Below the pieces are notes generated by a model that was not told where the DNA came from, searched no databases, and saw nothing but the letters and a program-made list of their open reading frames with translations. Of a DNA stretch of 64,000 nucleotides, positions 25,084 to 36,144 are shown in pieces. The DNA is from Annona cherimola (Eukaryota > Streptophyta > Magnoliopsida > Magnoliales > Annonaceae): assembly GCA_030490835.1 (NCBI GenBank), contig CM059975.1:49095174-49159173 (forward strand), read 5' to 3'. Position 1 is the stretch's first letter, and each line of letters begins with the position of its first letter. Position numbers and translations under genes: made by a program.

Positions 25084-25599
25084 CTAACCCAAACCGCTCT
25101 CAATTTGAGGGTCGGTTTGGGAAGATTGGACGTCTAATTGCATTGCCAAAAAATTATCTATACAAATGTTTGTCACAATAGCCTGGGGCGGATGTTCCCA
25201 CCACACTGATTGATCCAAAAAAGAATTAGATACAAAATCAGCTAAAGAGTGAGCAACCCTGTTTCCTTGTCGCAGCACATGAGACACAGATATATGCGGG
25301 TGGGCAGACAAAACAGCTTTAATCCTCCCCAGAATAACACCCGCAGGTGAGATAACCCTAGAGTCCGTCGTTAGATATTTGAAAAGAAGTAGTGAGTCAA
25401 TTTCAATCTGCATACGGTTAAGGCCAAGGTGGATGCCCCACTCGGCACCCATGAGGAAAGTATTAGCCTCCATGAGTAGTGGGTCCATTAGACCACTCCG
25501 CCGCCATCCCTTCGCTGCAACAAAAGTTCCATTTGAATCCCGAATAACCGCAGCAAACCCCGTGACCTTCCTTTCACCGTGTTTCCTGGCGTTCAACAT
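25084..25599 (-). pseudogene. LINE RNase H domain (RVT_3 type), partial
   Basis: The minus-strand frame reads GFAAVIRDSNGTFVAAKGW, then LLMEANTFLMGAEWG, IEIDSLLLFKYL and VSHVLRQGNRVAHSLADF. These are the characteristic blocks of the plant LINE-type RNase H domain, with acidic residues in the order D, E, D and a conserved His near the end. The first strand, usually preceding GFAAV, is missing. The frame meets the zf-RVT frame at 25593-25599, pointing to an internal deletion that fused the two. It would have degraded RNA in the RNA-DNA hybrid during target-primed reverse transcription. Confidence 0.85.
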
Positions 25600-26153
25600 T
25601 GATTCTTAGACCTGCAAAAAAGACACACAGAATCCACCACAATACCCCTCATTTGCAAGTTCAAAAGTGTTGGAAGGACATTTTTGAAAAGTCTCCACCC
25701 AAAAATGAGAACTTTACTCGGGAGCTTTGTCCTCCAGATAACTTGGTAAGTAGCCACGTTAGATGAGAGATCAGCATTCGACGTTAGGAAACGATATGCT
25801 GATTTGACAGAGAAAACCCCACTAGGTTCCAGCTTCCAAAACATGACGTCCTCTTCGCCATTGTACGGGAGGGGGATGGAATTGATCTGCTGCCAGCCAG
25901 ACTCACCCACCGCAGCCAGAATTAGCTCCCTCTTCCACCTGGTGGGTTCTTCGTCAATAAAGTGGCAAACTCTAGCGTTATTCGGAATGGCACAAGGCAG
26001 AGGGCCCACCTTTGTTAGCCCACCATCAAGCCAGCTGTCACCAAAAAAACGAACCCGCTTACCATTCCCAATTCGCCATCTGCACCCCGATTTAATAGCT
26101 TCTCTAGCTTTTAGGATGCCCCTCCAAGTGAACGAGTCCGTCGCCTTCTCCAT
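25593..26153 (-). pseudogene. LINE zf-RVT (zinc-binding) region, partial
   Basis: The minus-strand frame includes CRWRIGNGKRVRFFGDSWL, then the block ending in VFSVKSAYRFL, and VIWRTKLPSKVLIFGWRLFKNVLPT followed by VCLFC. This is the connector plus the start of the zf-RVT domain usually found between RT and RNase H in plant LINEs. The domain breaks off right after the first Cys pair. An in-frame stop lies a few codons upstream (about 26166), between the Sirevirus insertion site and this frame. It has no independent start of its own. Confidence 0.85.
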
Positions 26154-26176
26154 ACACTCCTAAATGTCTGCATGTG

Positions 26177-26181
26177 GAAAG
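26177..26181. repeat. Element 1 target-site duplication (GAAAG), left
   Basis: GAAAG immediately precedes the LTR terminus TGTTGGTCCCGAG. The same five bases follow the other LTR at 37039-37043. Joining across the insertion restores LINE sequence. Confidence 0.95.
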
Positions 26182-26450
26182 TGTTGGTCCCGAGTTGATG
26201 GCTAAACCCAAGAGGGGAGGGGTGAATTGGGTTCTTTAAAATTTCTTTGGTAGACTCAAAGATCTTAACCCCTTGAAAAAGTTAATCCCCTTTTTAAGCG
26301 AATGGAGAGCAAATAAAATAAAGCAGTAATAAGTAGAACACAAGATTTATAGTGGTTCGGGCAAACCTTCCCTACTCCACTCTTCCAAGCTCACACTCCG
26401 TTGTGACTTGGGTTCCACTATGTATTCCAAGAATACACTTAGAGTCACCG

Positions 26451-26654
26451 CTCTCTTCTAGATTCAAAGCTCTAGGGGGCATACACAACTAGAGTCACTT
26501 GCTCTCTTCTAGATTCAAAGCTCTAGGGGGCATACACAACTAGAGCCACTTGCTCTCTTCTAGATTCAAAGCTCTAGGGGGCATACACAACTAGAGCCAC
26601 TTGCTCTCTTCTAGATTCAAAGCTCTAGGGGGCATATACAATCACTTGCACAAG
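26451..26654. repeat. 51-bp minisatellite, 4 units (3' LTR)
   Basis: Units of 51 bp, each with CTCTCTTCTAGATTCAAAGC and ending in the 'gagccacttg' phrase. The second unit boundary carries gagTcac instead of gagCcac. The array lies downstream of the TATA box in the R/U5 part. The sister LTR has three units. Confidence 0.92.
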
Positions 26655-26979
26655 TAGGTGATGAGTCTCACTCCAATCACACCCTACTTTGCATACACTT
26701 GATCTTAGCTACTCAAGCTAAATCAAGATTTATACAACCAAATAAAGAAATGAATAAAAACTACACTTTACAGATTTGTGTAGGCAGTTTTGAGCTCGAG
26801 GAAGAAGTCAAAAATAGCTTGAATGATGATTGTTGAAGCAACTTGCAGTTTGAAGCTCTTTCTTCCTTTGAAACACTCAATTATGGAGAAAACGTATTTG
26901 ATAGTCTTTCTTGCACTTCTTTTCTCTCTTTGATCTTTAGAGTAGTGTCTCTTGTATATTCTCACGTTCATTTGAATGT

Positions 26980-26988
26980 CCTTTTATA
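26980..26988 (-). promoter_or_regulatory. TATA box in element 1 3' LTR
   Basis: TATAAAAGG on the minus strand, at the same place as in the 5' LTR and in element 2. Transcription initiated here would read outward through R/U5 into the LINE remnant. Confidence 0.75.
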
Positions 26989-27084
26989 GATTGAGGAAAA
27001 TATGAACGTTGTAGAAGTGGTTGGCGTGCAATAAATGAACTCCAACGTTCAAAAATTTGACCGTTATTTTCCAAGTCTGAGATG

Positions 27085-27855
27085 AAGTCGACTTGGCCTG
27101 CGACTTGGTTTCCAAGTCGCACATGGAGTCGACTTGGCCTGCGACTTGGGTTCTTCAGAAACTCAAGTCTGAGACTTGGGTCGACTTGGCTTTCAGACTT
27201 CAACTCAAGTCGATCCTGAAGTCAACTTGGGTTGCGACTTGGCTTGGTCTATTGCAGAAACGCCTTGATCTTCTTGAAATGTCTTGAATCTTGCAAACCA
27301 TTTGAAAGCTTTGAGTTCTTGCACAATATATGTATGTTCCTTGCTTTGCTTTGGACTCACTTGGTCTTTATGACTTGGATTTTACTCCATTTGGAAGCTA
27401 GCTTGAAGATTCGCTTTGAGCTTGATAGACTTGATTTGAATGTAGAACATGATTCTTAACTTTGGAATTGACTCATTTGTTTTTCATCTTGATTCCTTGG
27501 ACTTGAGTGATAAATCCTCTTGAATATCTTTAAAACTGCATCTTTGAAAGTTTGAACATCTTAAGTCGTGGATGGAGTCGACCTGGCCTGCGACTTCACC
27601 CAAGTCGCACCTGGAGTCGACTTCGTTTGCGACTTCGTTATGTTCGTTTCCACTTTTCAGCTCTGGATACTCCAAGTCGATGCTGGAGTCGACTTCGTAT
27701 GCGACTTGACTTTCCAAGTCGCAAGTGGAGTCGACTTGACCTGCGACTTCACCTGTTGCCTTTTGGGATTCATTCTCAAGTCGATATTTGAGTCGACTTT
27801 GGGATCGACTTCACCCAAGTCGAAGTCCAAGTCGACTTGGAGATCGACTTGACCT
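27085..27855. repeat. U3 array of GTCGAC quasi-palindromic modules (3' LTR)
   Basis: Two clusters (27085-27245 and 27570-27855) with about nine GTCGAC/GTCGACC cores, most embedded as AAGTCGCA...GTCGAC...TGCGACTT. The orientation of flanking bases (GGAGTCGACTT) is the complement of the CAAGTCGACTCC form in element 2, as expected for the opposite strand. Confidence 0.92.
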
Positions 27856-27978
27856 CTTTGCTTTCCTTAAACATTTGTCAAACATGTTAGTACTCTTTAT
27901 ATACTCAAATAAGTTCTTGTTAATCATCAAAACTCAGGCTTTGGTCAATTTAAATTATTTTGAACATTGTTTCCAACA

Positions 27979-27992
27979 ATCTCCCCCTTTTT
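27979..27992 (-). promoter_or_regulatory. Polypurine tract, element 1
   Basis: The sense strand reads AAAAAGGGGGAGAT directly against the 3' LTR. It should prime plus-strand synthesis. A second copy of the motif lies at 28352-28366. Confidence 0.92.
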
Positions 27993-28351
27993 GATGATTG
28001 ACAAAACTTCATTTGAGTTGATACCTTTCAAGCATAAATCATGTTCATATGTCTTTTGAAAAACAGAGCATTTGTCTTATAGGTCAGAGCTTTTTGAATA
28101 CGTTTCAAGTAAATCATGTTGAATACTTTATTAATCATTAAGAGTACTTCGTATTGTAATCATTGATCAAATACATCATTCATTCAAACTCTATATCAAA
28201 CATATATCAATCATAAACTAGTTATCATATCAAATAAACCAAACATCATTTCATATATATGAAGTTTCATTACAGAATACAATGAAGCATAAATGAAACT
28301 ATCCTAGATACAAACTACCCAACCCAAAAAAAAACTCAAATCTAACCTATC

Positions 28352-28366
28352 TTCCTCCCCCTTTTT
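28352..28366 (-). promoter_or_regulatory. Second (upstream) polypurine tract, element 1
   Basis: The sense strand reads GACAAAAAGGGGGAGG just after the ORF3 stop, about 370 bp before the LTR. Element 2 has the same duplicate at 52366-52380. As I recall, multiple polypurine tracts have been described as a feature of Sireviruses. Confidence 0.8.
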
Positions 28367-28371
28367 GTCAA

Positions 28372-29955
28372 TCATTCAAAAAGTACCAAAGACTTGGTAA
28401 ATTGAAATTGAGAGATGGGATATGGAATAGGTTTGATGGGACAATGATGGGCCGAGGAGTAAACAAGAGAAGCGTGATCGGGAGTTGCCTCTCTATGAAC
28501 TGAACCCGACTCGTAGGGATCGAGTTCAGGCATGGGTCTCTTTTTATGATGGCCTGATGCAAGATGATAGCGGATATGTCGCATTTCCCGCTCGATTCTA
28601 TCTTGTCGGGAATGCATATCTTCAAGTGCATTAAGAACACCGGTGACAAGACTTGTCATCCGGTTTTCTTGTTGTCCCATTTCAGCCCTCATGGCTATGA
28701 TTTCATCTTTTAAATCCTTTAGGGTGATTTCCTCAGAAGAGGTTGGAGGCACCCGTTCTCTTGCAGCGGATCATTGTGGGGAGTAGGAGCCGTGGGATTG
28801 AGGCGATGGTGGCTCTTCTGGAGCAGCCGGTGCCTCGGGAGGTTGCTCCCCCTCAGCTTGTGCTTGGTCCTCTTGATGCTCTTCTTCTGAAGCGTCATGC
28901 CTTAGTTCAAGCAAATTGATCTTCATTCTTTGTATGAGAGCTTTATTTATGGCATTTGTGGATTTGAGCACTTCGAAAGGCTCGCCTTCAATATCCACTT
29001 TGAAGAATTCCAAAATCTTTGTAATCCATGTGCCATAGGGAAGGACTCCTCGTGGGTTGTCCTTTCTATTTGCCAAGGCTTCTAGAAATAATTTGGGTAT
29101 GCTCACTTTGACCCTGTTGGCCACTTTCCATAGTATCCCAGCTTCCTGTGGATTCAATTGATTTCTTCCACCGCCCTTTGGGTAGATGCAGTGGGCAATG
29201 AGAAGCCTTAATACCAGTAGCCTAGGTGACAAATCCATGTACCGAAGGAATTTGATTCCCGGATGGTACTTGTTGCTCCGGGTGAGCTGATTATACATTT
29301 GATCTATAGTGAGATCTTCTGGAATAGGCTCATCCTCATACGGGACTCCAAGTATGTGTCCTAAATGACTCATTACTTCAGTTGGTCCTGCAACTATCCC
29401 GATTCCAAGATCCATTTCGACTCCTTTGACGAATGTTCCAAAGTATTCTTCATCCCAAAGATAATAAAACATTCGAGTAAGATCTGGATAGACCCTTTCG
29501 TCTTCCTTTAGCAAATTGGTCCATCCTTGAAAATCCAATAGATCTTCTATGTCGGATCCATATTCTTTCAAGAAATTGAAATCTATAATCTTGGGTATGA
29601 ATACCTTCCGTTCGTAGAACTTTTTGTAGAAACGGCTATGTTGGAGCTCGGTTTTGAAGTAGGTAGTGGGCATCTTCAAAACTTGGGCTTTCCCAGCTGC
29701 AGTGCCCCTTCTGCTTGTCCCGGATTGTGTGCTCTGTGAGGTGGTTTGTTGATTTTCCGACCTGGGTGCTTGATCAGATGATTGAGTGGAGGTTTGGAAT
29801 CGAACCCGTTTACCCGTCGAAGTTGATGGTTCCTCTCTGGCTCTTTTTGATGGAGTCCTAGTTCTTCTAGGAACTTCTTTTGGTTGAGATGAAGGTTGTG
29901 GTTGTGTGGGAACCCGTTTGGGATATGGTTTTGATACTGCTTTCTTTGGTGCCAT
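28372..29955 (-). pseudogene. Element 1 ORF3 (plant transposon protein domain), one nonsense codon
   Basis: It starts at the ATG at 29955 (MAPKK...). The N-terminus is a basic, Ser/Pro/Thr-rich tail. The core block contains FYERKVFIPKIIDF, DLTRMFYYLWD, MDLSPRLLVLRLLIAHC and RKDNPRGVLPYGTWITKI. The end is a Glu/Pro-rich linker plus a predicted coiled coil ending ...HLASGHHKKRPMPELDPYE. The core resembles the 'putative plant transposon protein' domain (PF20167). A TGA at 28768-28770 replaces the Gly codon found in element 2 and separates a 394-codon part from a 126-codon part in the same frame. Function unknown; in Sireviruses this position is often called env-like, without proof. Confidence 0.85.
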
Positions 29956-30003
29956 TTGGAGTTTGGATTTTGAGAATGGGATTTGAAAGGAATGGTGAAT
30001 AAA

Positions 30004-30027
30004 ACTGGAAAGAGAGAAAGGGATTTG
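30004..30027 (-). promoter_or_regulatory. Candidate 3' splice site before ORF3, element 1
   Basis: On the minus strand a pyrimidine run ending CTTTCTCTCTTTCCAG lies 49 bases before the ORF3 ATG. Element 2 has an equivalent acceptor 20 bases before its ORF3 ATG. A spliced subgenomic RNA is one way ORF3 could be translated. Confidence 0.4.
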
Positions 30028-30189
30028 CCGGAAAAGTTTTGCCGGAGATGGAAGAAGAAATTGCCGGAGAAAAGACTGTCGCCGGAGATGGAGAAATAGG
30101 GAGAATCGCCGGAGGAGAAGAGAAAAACAGAGAGGCCGGAAAAAATGAGAAAGAAAGAAGAGAGGAGAGAAGAAAAAGAGAAGGAATTC

Positions 30190-30345
30190 CCGGAATTCGG
30201 ACGGTCGCGCGCGCGGAGTCGACTTGCCCTAGGCGAAGTCGACTTCGGTCCTTCTGGAGTCGACTTCGCCTGGAGGCGGAGTCGACTTCGACCCTAGCGG
30301 AGTCGACTTGGCGTCCTTGGAGTCGACTTGACTCATCGACTTGAC
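30190..30345. repeat. GTCGAC modules in the pol-ORF3 leader, element 1
   Basis: Six GTCGAC cores in about 150 bp, in the form GGAGTCGACTTCG, between the pol stop (30378) and the ORF3 start. These are the same units as in U3. The 101-aa plus-strand ORF over this stretch is an artefact of the repeat. Confidence 0.92.
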
Positions 30346-30377
30346 ATTTTCCAATTTAATTTTCTTATTTATTTTTC

Positions 30378-33300
30378 CTAGTTTAGCTCTATCATTCCCA
30401 TATCATTCCTAATCTTATAAAATGAGTCCTTGGCTAGAGGTTTGGTAAAAATATCAGCAATTTGGTCTTCTGTTTTTACATATTCTAAGCATACATCATG
30501 ATTTTCAACATGTTCACGAATAAAATGATGTCTCACATCAATATGTTTGGTTCTAGAATGCAATACAGGATTTTTAGTCAAACAAATTGCACTTGTATTA
30601 TCACATCTAATAGGAATATCAACATAATCAATACCATAATCCTTTAATTGCTGTTTCATCCAAAGTAATTGGGCACAACAACTACCGGCGGCTATGTATT
30701 CGGCTTCCGCAGTAGATAATGCAACACTTGTTTGTTTTCTTGAATGCCACGAAACTAGCATATGTCCAAGAAATTGACAAGTTCCACTGGTACTTTTTCT
30801 ATCTACTATATATCCGGCAAAGTCTGCATCCGAATAGCCGATTAGATCAAAGGTTGACCCCTTTGGATACCATAGTCCAAGGTTTGTAGTTTTTATCAAA
30901 TATTTAAAAATTCTTTTTACAGCAAGTAGATGTGATTCTTTTGGACATGCTTGGAATCTAGAGCACATACACACACTAAATAAGATATCGGGTCTAGAAG
31001 CAGTTAAATAAAGCAAAGATCCAATCATGCTTCTATAGATCTTTTGATCGATACTTTTACCGTTTTCGTCCGTGTCGATCTTGATTGTAGAGCTCATTGG
31101 AGTGTTTGCCCCTTTGCTATTCTGCATTCCAAATTTCTTGAGCATTTCTTTAACATACTTGGACTGGTTCAGAAATATTCCTTCACTTTGTTGCTTGATT
31201 TGTAGTCCAAGGAAGAAATTTAATTCTCCCATCATGCTCATTTCGAATTCATTCTGCATAATCTTAGAAAATTCTTGGCATAGATTTTCGTCAGTGGCAC
31301 CAAAGATTATGTCATCTACATAAATTTGTACAATTAAAATATTGCTATTTTTATATTTGATGAACAAAGTAGTGTCTACTTTCCCTCTTTGAAATTCATG
31401 ATCAATCAAGAATTTGTTCAACCTTTCATACCAAGCTCTTGGAGCTTGTTTTAATCCATATAGTGCTTTGGTCAATTTATACACATATTTTGATTGATCC
31501 TTATCTTCAAAACCAGGAGGTTGTTCAACATATACTTCTTCATTCAAATAGCCATTCAAAAATGCACTCTTCACATCCATTTGGAACAATTTGAAATTCA
31601 TATGTGAAGCGAATGCTAATAAGATACGTATGGCTTCTAATCTAGCCACGGGTGCATATGATTCTTCAAAATCAATTCCTTCTTCTTGGGAGTACCCTTT
31701 GGCTACTAATCGTGCCTTGTTTCTAATTACAAGACCGCTTTCGTCTAATTTGTTCCTAAATACCCATTTTGTACCAATGACTATATGATTGTTTGGTCTA
31801 GGAACTAAATGTCATACATTGTTTCTTTCGAATTGATTTAGCTCTTCTTGCATTGAAATAACCCAATGTTCATCATTAAGAGCTTGTTCAATGGTATTTG
31901 GTTCAATTTTCGATACAAACGCATATTGGCCATAAACGTTTTGTTTTGATCTTCTAGTTTTTACTCCTTCATATATGTTTCCAATAACTTGTTCAATTGG
32001 ATGGGTATTTTTGAACTTTAAATTAGTTGGAGGTTTGTAAGAGTCATTACCTTCACTTACCTCTTCCTCCTCTGGATTTTCTGGCTTGAGCTCGAGTTCC
32101 TTTGGTTGTTCTTTGCTTTTTGTCTCATCTGCATCACTTAGTTCATCCTCCTTTCTCGGACTTTGGTTAATTTCATCAAATACAACATGTATGGATTCTT
32201 CTACAACTTGGTTTCGTTTGTTGAATACTCTATATGCTTTGCTATTTGATGAATAACCAAGGAATATAGCCTCATCGCTTTTTGCATCTAATTTGCCCAA
32301 ATTGATTTTTCCATTATTTAAAACATAGCATGTACATCCAAAAGCATGAAAGTATGAGATATTTGGTTTTCTTCCTTTCCATAGTTCATATGGGGTCTTT
32401 TTCAAGATTGCTCGAATGGTAACTCGGTTCAAAACATGACAAGCTGTACTCACAGCTTCACCCCAAAATTTCTTGGATAGATTGCTCTCATTTAGCATAG
32501 TTCTAGCCATCTCTTGTATAGTTCTATTTTTCCTTTCAACTACTCCATTTTGTTGTGGAGTTCTTGGTGCAGAAAATGTGTGGTGAATTCCTTTCCCATT
32601 ACAAAATTCCATGAATCGTTTGTTTTCGAATTCGCCACCATGATCGCTTCTTATGGTCACAATAGTACTCTGTTTTTCATTTTGCACCAAATTCACAAAA
32701 GTTGCAAACATAGAGAAGGCTTCATCTTTACTAGCTAAGAGAATTATCCATGTGAATCTTGAAAAATCATCAACTATGACAAATACATATTTCTTTCCAC
32801 CCATGGTTAGAATGTCGGATGGCCCGTATAGATCCATATGTAGCAATTCAAGTGGCTTAGTGGTGGAAATTTCCTTTTTGGTAGAGAAAGGCATCTTGGG
32901 TTGTTTTGATAATTGACATGCCTTGCAAATCTTGTCTTTGTCATATTTCAATCTTGGTAATCCTTCTACCAAACTCTTTTTCCATAGGGTTTTTATGTTG
33001 CCCATGTTTATATGTCCAAGCCTCTTGTGCCAAACCCATGGATCGTTATTAATGGCCATTAGACATTGACCATCTAATTCATCAAGTGAAACCAGATAAA
33101 TATTTCCATGTCTTTTACCACTAAACATGATATGTTCTCCATCAAATACATTACATACAGATGATTCAAACACAACTTTGTATCCTTTATCACATAATTG
33201 GCTAATGCTCATTAAATTGTGTTTGAGTCCTTCAACAAACAAAACATCTTCCATGCATGCATTTGAAATACTATGTATATTTCCTTTACCTTTAATTTTA

Positions 33301-33440
33301 CCTTTTTCATTATTGCCAAAGGCAACTATTCCACCATTACACGGCTTAAGTTTATGAAACAGACTTCTTTCACCGGTCATATGCCTTGAGCAACCGCTAT
33401 CCATGAACCATTCATTGTTTGCCTTTGCCTTTAAACATGT
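30378..33440 (-). pseudogene. pol: Element 1 pol (protease-integrase-RT-RNase H), one nonsense codon
   Basis: The minus-strand frame runs from the splice acceptor/gag overlap to 30378. The order is protease ([10 protein letters not shown]), GAG-pre-integrase HHCC (HKRLGH...CKAC), integrase core with D, D and E in [11 protein letters not shown] and [10 protein letters not shown] contexts, reverse transcriptase ([24 protein letters not shown]) and RNase H ([19 protein letters not shown]). It is about 97% identical to element 2 by eye. The only break is TGA at 31810-31812 where element 2 has TGG (Trp531 of its pol), between integrase and RT. The Sirevirus order INT-RT-RH is copia-type. Confidence 0.92.
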
Positions 33441-34140
33441 CTGAAAGATAAGCAAATAATTCTTATCTCCTTGGTACCCATTTTATGGGTCCATTTGGGT
33501 TAGTAATATAAATCAATTTTTGTTGTTCTAACTTTGAAAGCCCAAATCTTGTGTTTCTTGGAACCCAAACTAATTTTGCACCATGGTCATATAGTTTCTT
33601 AAAATTACATTTGTAAGTTTTATGACCCATCTTATTGCAGAAATTACAAGCCAAAGGTAATCTTGGAGTAGGTCTCCAAGCATACAAAGGTTCAATCATT
33701 GGTCTTCTAGTCCACTTAAAATTTTTCTTTTGTGGCTTGTATATAGATGCAGTTTTAGTTTGATATTTCTCAAGTAATTTCACATTTGATTTGCTACTTT
33801 CTCCTTGCTCAAATGTATGATACCCAAGACCTCTTTTATGTGTTTGGGAGGTCATATTCAAAAATATTTTGACGCTTTCTCCTGGATTAGAGAACTTGGC
33901 TAATGATTCATTTAATGATTTGTTCTCCTTTTTTAGCAAATCATTTTCTTCTGCAAGTTTACCATTTATAATTATTACTGCATCACATTGTTTTTTCTTG
34001 ATTGTAAACTTGCTTCCTAATTTCTTCATTTCTTCATATAAAGAATCATATGCCATTTGTAGCTCATCTAATTCAGCACATTTGAGGCATTCATGAGAGG
34101 AAGAATAACTTGAATTGGGAAGGGAGAATTTGGAACTTAC
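33441..34140 (-). other. Candidate intron joining gag to pol, element 1 (700 bp)
   Basis: Donor GAAGAG|GTAAGTTCC and acceptor CTTATCTTTCAG|ACATG, both on the minus strand. Gag is interrupted after codon 368, exactly between codons, and pol resumes at a codon boundary, so the spliced product would be in phase. Both sites are conserved in element 2 although the intervening sequence differs by a 21-bp indel. This is inferred from sequence only. Confidence 0.5.
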
Positions 34141-35244
34141 CTCTTCATTGCTTGTGCATTTTGTTGAGGTATTTTGTTCTCCTTGCTCGATTTGTGCCAT
34201 ACAGCAAATTCTCGCACATTCTTCCGCTTCGATTTCGTCGGTTGAGGAGCTACTCGTTGTAGATTCCTCGTCATTCACGTACATGCCTCTTCCTTTATAT
34301 TTCTGAAATCTTCTATTGTCCCCTCGATTCTTTCTTTGTTCTTTTGCCTTGATTTCTTCGGGAGTTGGACATTGGGCTTGCATATGTCCCGAACCACCGC
34401 ATCGGTAGCACTTGGTTGATTCTTTCTTCTTCTCTTGGGGAGTTCTTTCTTTGAAGCTTCTGAAATTTTTGCCTTTCCTCACAAATTTTCTGAATCGTTT
34501 TGTGAGTAGAGCAATCTCGTCGTCATTTTGAGAAGAAGATGTGTCATCGGTGTCTTGTGCGGCTTTTAAGGCAATTACTCTTTTGCCCCTATGTTGATCT
34601 TCATTCCTTTTCTTAATTAGCTCATGTGACATAAGTGAGCTAATTAAGTTTTCAAGCTTCAGCGTGTTGAGGTCTTTGGCTTCTTCAATTGCAGTGATCT
34701 TTGGAGTCCATGATTCGGGTAGAGCTCTTAAAATCTTCATGACCTGCTCAGATTCAGATATTGCTTTTCCAAGACCTTTTAAAGCATTAGTAATCTTAGA
34801 GAATCTAGCAAACATTTTAGAAATATTTTCTGTTTCTAGCATTCTAAAGTTCTCTAGTTCTCCAATCAAAATATTCCTTCTCGTCCCTTGGACTTGAGAA
34901 GTTCCTTCGTAGATAGAGGTTAGTGTATCCCATATCTCTTTGGCGGTTAAGCAAGAGGATACTCTATCATACTCGGAGGCAGTGAGAGCACAAAATAAGG
35001 AGTTCATAGCTTTGGCATTGCTCTTCACTATTCTTACTTCCTCATCGGTCCATTTGGAAGCTCGTTCATCGGTAGGCAATATTACTCCATCTTGGATAGC
35101 AATCCAAGAGTCCATATCGGTAGCCATGATGAGTTGCTTCATACGAAGCTTCCAATATCCAAAATTGTTCCCATCAAACAACGGTGGCCTTGTAAAGGAT
35201 TGGCCTTCAGCAAATGCGGGAACGAAAGTAGATTGGGATGCCAT
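33463..35244 (-). CDS. gag: Element 1 Gag (593 aa)
   Basis: Structural protein that should package element RNA into cytoplasmic particles. It starts at the ATG at 35244, 35 bases inside the primer site, and is homologous from the first residue to element 2 Gag. The N-terminal third ([18 protein letters not shown]...) is the copia-type Gag/UBN2 region. A CCHC knuckle [14 protein letters not shown] lies near residue 279 and a second one, [14 protein letters not shown], near the C-terminus. Between them is a Lys/Glu-rich coiled-coil-like segment with a 7-residue deletion relative to element 2. The frame is uninterrupted. Pol is in the +1 frame and overlaps the last codons. Confidence 0.92.
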   Translation of the reverse strand: MASQSTFVPAFAEGQSFTRPPLFDGNNFGYWKLRMKQLIMATDMDSWIAIQDGVILPTDERASKWTDEEVRIVKSNAKAMNSLFCALTASEYDRVSSCLTAKEIWDTLTSIYEGTSQVQGTRRNILIGELENFRMLETENISKMFARFSKITNALKGLGKAISESEQVMKILRALPESWTPKITAIEEAKDLNTLKLENLISSLMSHELIKKRNEDQHRGKRVIALKAAQDTDDTSSSQNDDEIALLTKRFRKFVRKGKNFRSFKERTPQEKKKESTKCYRCGGSGHMQAQCPTPEEIKAKEQRKNRGDNRRFQKYKGRGMYVNDEESTTSSSSTDEIEAEECARICCMAQIEQGEQNTSTKCTSNEEVSSKFSLPNSSYSSSHECLKCAELDELQMAYDSLYEEMKKLGSKFTIKKKQCDAVIIINGKLAEENDLLKKENKSLNESLAKFSNPGESVKIFLNMTSQTHKRGLGYHTFEQGESSKSNVKLLEKYQTKTASIYKPQKKNFKWTRRPMIEPLYAWRPTPRLPLACNFCNKMGHKTYKCNFKKLYDHGAKLVWVPRNTRFGLSKLEQQKLIYITNPNGPIKWVPRR

Positions 35245-35278
35245 TTCAATAAGATCTCTTTGATAAACTCAAAGACCT

Positions 35279-35290
35279 GCTCTGATACCA
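35279..35290 (-). promoter_or_regulatory. Primer-binding site, element 1
   Basis: The sense strand reads TGGTATCAGAGC two bases after the 5' LTR. It is complementary to the 3' end of plant initiator tRNA-Met, the usual primer of Ty1/copia elements. Confidence 0.95.
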
Positions 35291-35561
35291 CTTGTTGGTC
35301 CCGAGTTGATGGCTAAACCCAAGAGGGGAGGGGTGAATTGGGTTCTTTAAAATTTCTTTGGTAGACTCAAAGATCTTAACCCCTTGAAAAAGTTAATCCC
35401 CTTTTTAAGCGAATGGAGAGCAAATAAAATAAAGCAGTAATAAGTAGAACACAAGATTTATAGTGGTTCGGGCAAACCTTCCCTACTCCACTCTTCCAAG
35501 CTCACACTCCGTTGTGACTTGGGTTCCACTATGTATTCTAAGAATACACTTAGAGTCACCG

Positions 35562-35714
35562 CTCTCTTCTAGATTCAAAGCTCTAGGGGGCATACACAAC
35601 TAGAGCCACTTGCTCTCTTCTAGATTCAAAGCTCTAGGGGGCATACACAACTAGAGCCACTTGCTCTCTTCTAGATTCAAAGCTCTAGGGGGCATATACA
35701 ATCACTTGCACAAG
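35562..35714. repeat. 51-bp minisatellite, 3 units (5' LTR)
   Basis: Three units of the same 51-bp repeat found four times in the sister LTR. The length difference between the LTRs (51 bp) is fully explained by this one unit. Confidence 0.92.
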
Positions 35715-36039
35715 TAGGTGATGAGTCTCACTCCAATCACACCCTACTTTGCATACACTTGATCTTAGCTACTCAAGCTAAATCAAGATTTATACAACCA
35801 AATAAAGAAATGAATAAAAACTACACTTTACAGATTTGTGTAGGCAGTTTTGAGCTCGAGGAAGAAGTCAAAAATAGCTTGAATGATGATTGTTGAAGCA
35901 ACTTGCAGTTTGAAGCTCTTTCTTCCTTTGAAACACTCAATTATGGAGAAAACGTATTTGATAGTCTTTCTTGCACTTCTTTTCTCTCTTTGATCTTTAG
36001 AGTAGTGTCTCTTGTATATTCTCACGTTCATTTGAATGT

Positions 36040-36048
36040 CCTTTTATA
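36040..36048 (-). promoter_or_regulatory. TATA box of element 1 (5' LTR)
   Basis: TATAAAAGG on the minus strand in the context CTCAATCTATAAAAGGAC, about 40 bases downstream of the 'acgttcat' motif. The start of transcription should lie some 30 bases further on, near 36010, making the module array part of U3. Confidence 0.8.
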
Positions 36049-36144
36049 GATTGAGGAAAATATGAACGTTGTAGAAGTGGTTGGCGTGCAATAAATGAAC
36101 TCCAACGTTCAAAAATTTGACCGTTATTTTCCAAGTCTGAGATG

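Larger units (their letters stand above)
26182..27978 (-). repeat. Element 1 3' LTR (1797 bp)
   Basis: Bounded on the plus strand by TGTTGGTCCC and ...TTCCAACA, and adjoining the polypurine tract at 27979. It carries four 51-bp minisatellite units, 51 bp longer than the other LTR. It contains the U3 GTCGAC modules and a TATA box at 26980-26988. The small ORFs within it (for example 27568-27852) merely read through the module array. Confidence 0.95.

Noticed and set aside
27568..27852. ORFs over the LTR module arrays (also 27552-27791, 36612-36912, 43683-43964, 52859-53140 and others on both strands)
   Set aside because: They read through GTCGAC repeats, are open on both strands because of the repeat, and recur in every LTR; no independent coding evidence.
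30039..30344. 101-aa plus-strand ORF rich in Arg and Ser
   Set aside because: Antisense to the element 1 leader; composition is explained by the GTCGAC and purine-rich repeats.
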